Source: an uncultured Lachnospiraceae bacterium
GTDB lineage: Bacteria; Bacillota; Clostridia; Lachnospirales; Lachnospiraceae
NCBI GenBank assembly: GCA_910588825.1
Contig: CAJURF010000055.1
Span: forward strand, 1-24,344
DNA: 24,344 bases
Direction: 5' to 3'
In this document: one piece after another, positions 24,302 through 24,344 of the stretch
Position numbering within the stretch: the stretch's first letter is position 1
Layout: the number at the start of each line of letters is the position of its first letter
The notes under the pieces: model-generated
Told to the model about the DNA's origin: nothing
Seen by the model: the letters and a program-made list of their open reading frames with translations, nothing else
Database searches by the model: none
Made by a program: the position numbers and the translations under genes

Positions 24302-24344
24302 CGTGATTGATTATTGCTCATAAACACAGGCGGTCTATGACCAT

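Noticed and set aside
1..24344. CRISPR array, tRNA/rRNA genes, complete insertion sequence or prophage genes
   Set aside because: No regularly spaced long repeats, no cloverleaf-like CCA-ended segments and no transposase or integrase motifs were found in the reading.

Overview
The window looks like chromosomal DNA of a gut-type Clostridia, most likely a Lachnospiraceae member. The support is mid-range GC, strong AGGAGG-type ribosome binding sites, TTG and GTG starts, sigma-A-like promoters (TATAAT with 17-bp spacers), LxxC lipoprotein signals and the protein styles. No tRNA, rRNA, CRISPR array or intact mobile element was seen. Nearly everything from 389 to 22484 is read leftward (minus strand).

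Layout: (1) 54-278, a decayed 3' fragment of an AAA-ATPase/PD-(D/E)XK gene on the plus strand, then a bidirectional terminator. (2) 389-5463, a five-gene nickel/oligopeptide-type ABC importer: binding lipoprotein, two permeases, two ATPases. Two similar promoters precede it, each overlapping a copy of a 22-bp C-tract/G-tract dyad (19/22 identical), with a terminator-like hairpin between them. (3) 5762-11097, an unusual sensory cluster: orphan MalE-type sugar-binding lipoprotein, 4HB-type chemoreceptor, Cache-type chemoreceptor and a small FMN-binding lipoprotein. (4) 11299-22484, a ten-gene operon ending in a clear terminator: ribose/inositol-class ABC importer (binding protein, two permeases, dual ATPase), two IolG-like dehydrogenases, a xylose-isomerase-like TIM barrel, two more Gfo/Idh/MocA proteins and a zinc-dependent medium-chain dehydrogenase. 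(5) 22955-24301, a divergent AraR-type (GntR DNA-binding plus LacI-type sensor) repressor followed by a truncated AraC-type cupin domain.

How the parts fit: the large operon imports a polyol, inositol or glycoside and appears to remodel it by oxidation, isomerisation and reduction. It has no kinase, aldolase or hydrolase, so it may feed another pathway. It also shows decay: an in-frame amber codon in one permease, a Gfo/Idh/MocA paralog lacking both its NAD-binding N-terminus and its catalytic Asp, and a cut-off regulator. Its control region carries three 13-bp direct repeats about 21 bp apart abutting the -35 box, as is typical of AraC-type activators. An inverted repeat covers the -35 box of the divergent repressor gene.

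All family assignments come from reading motifs and remembered homologs; no database search was run.
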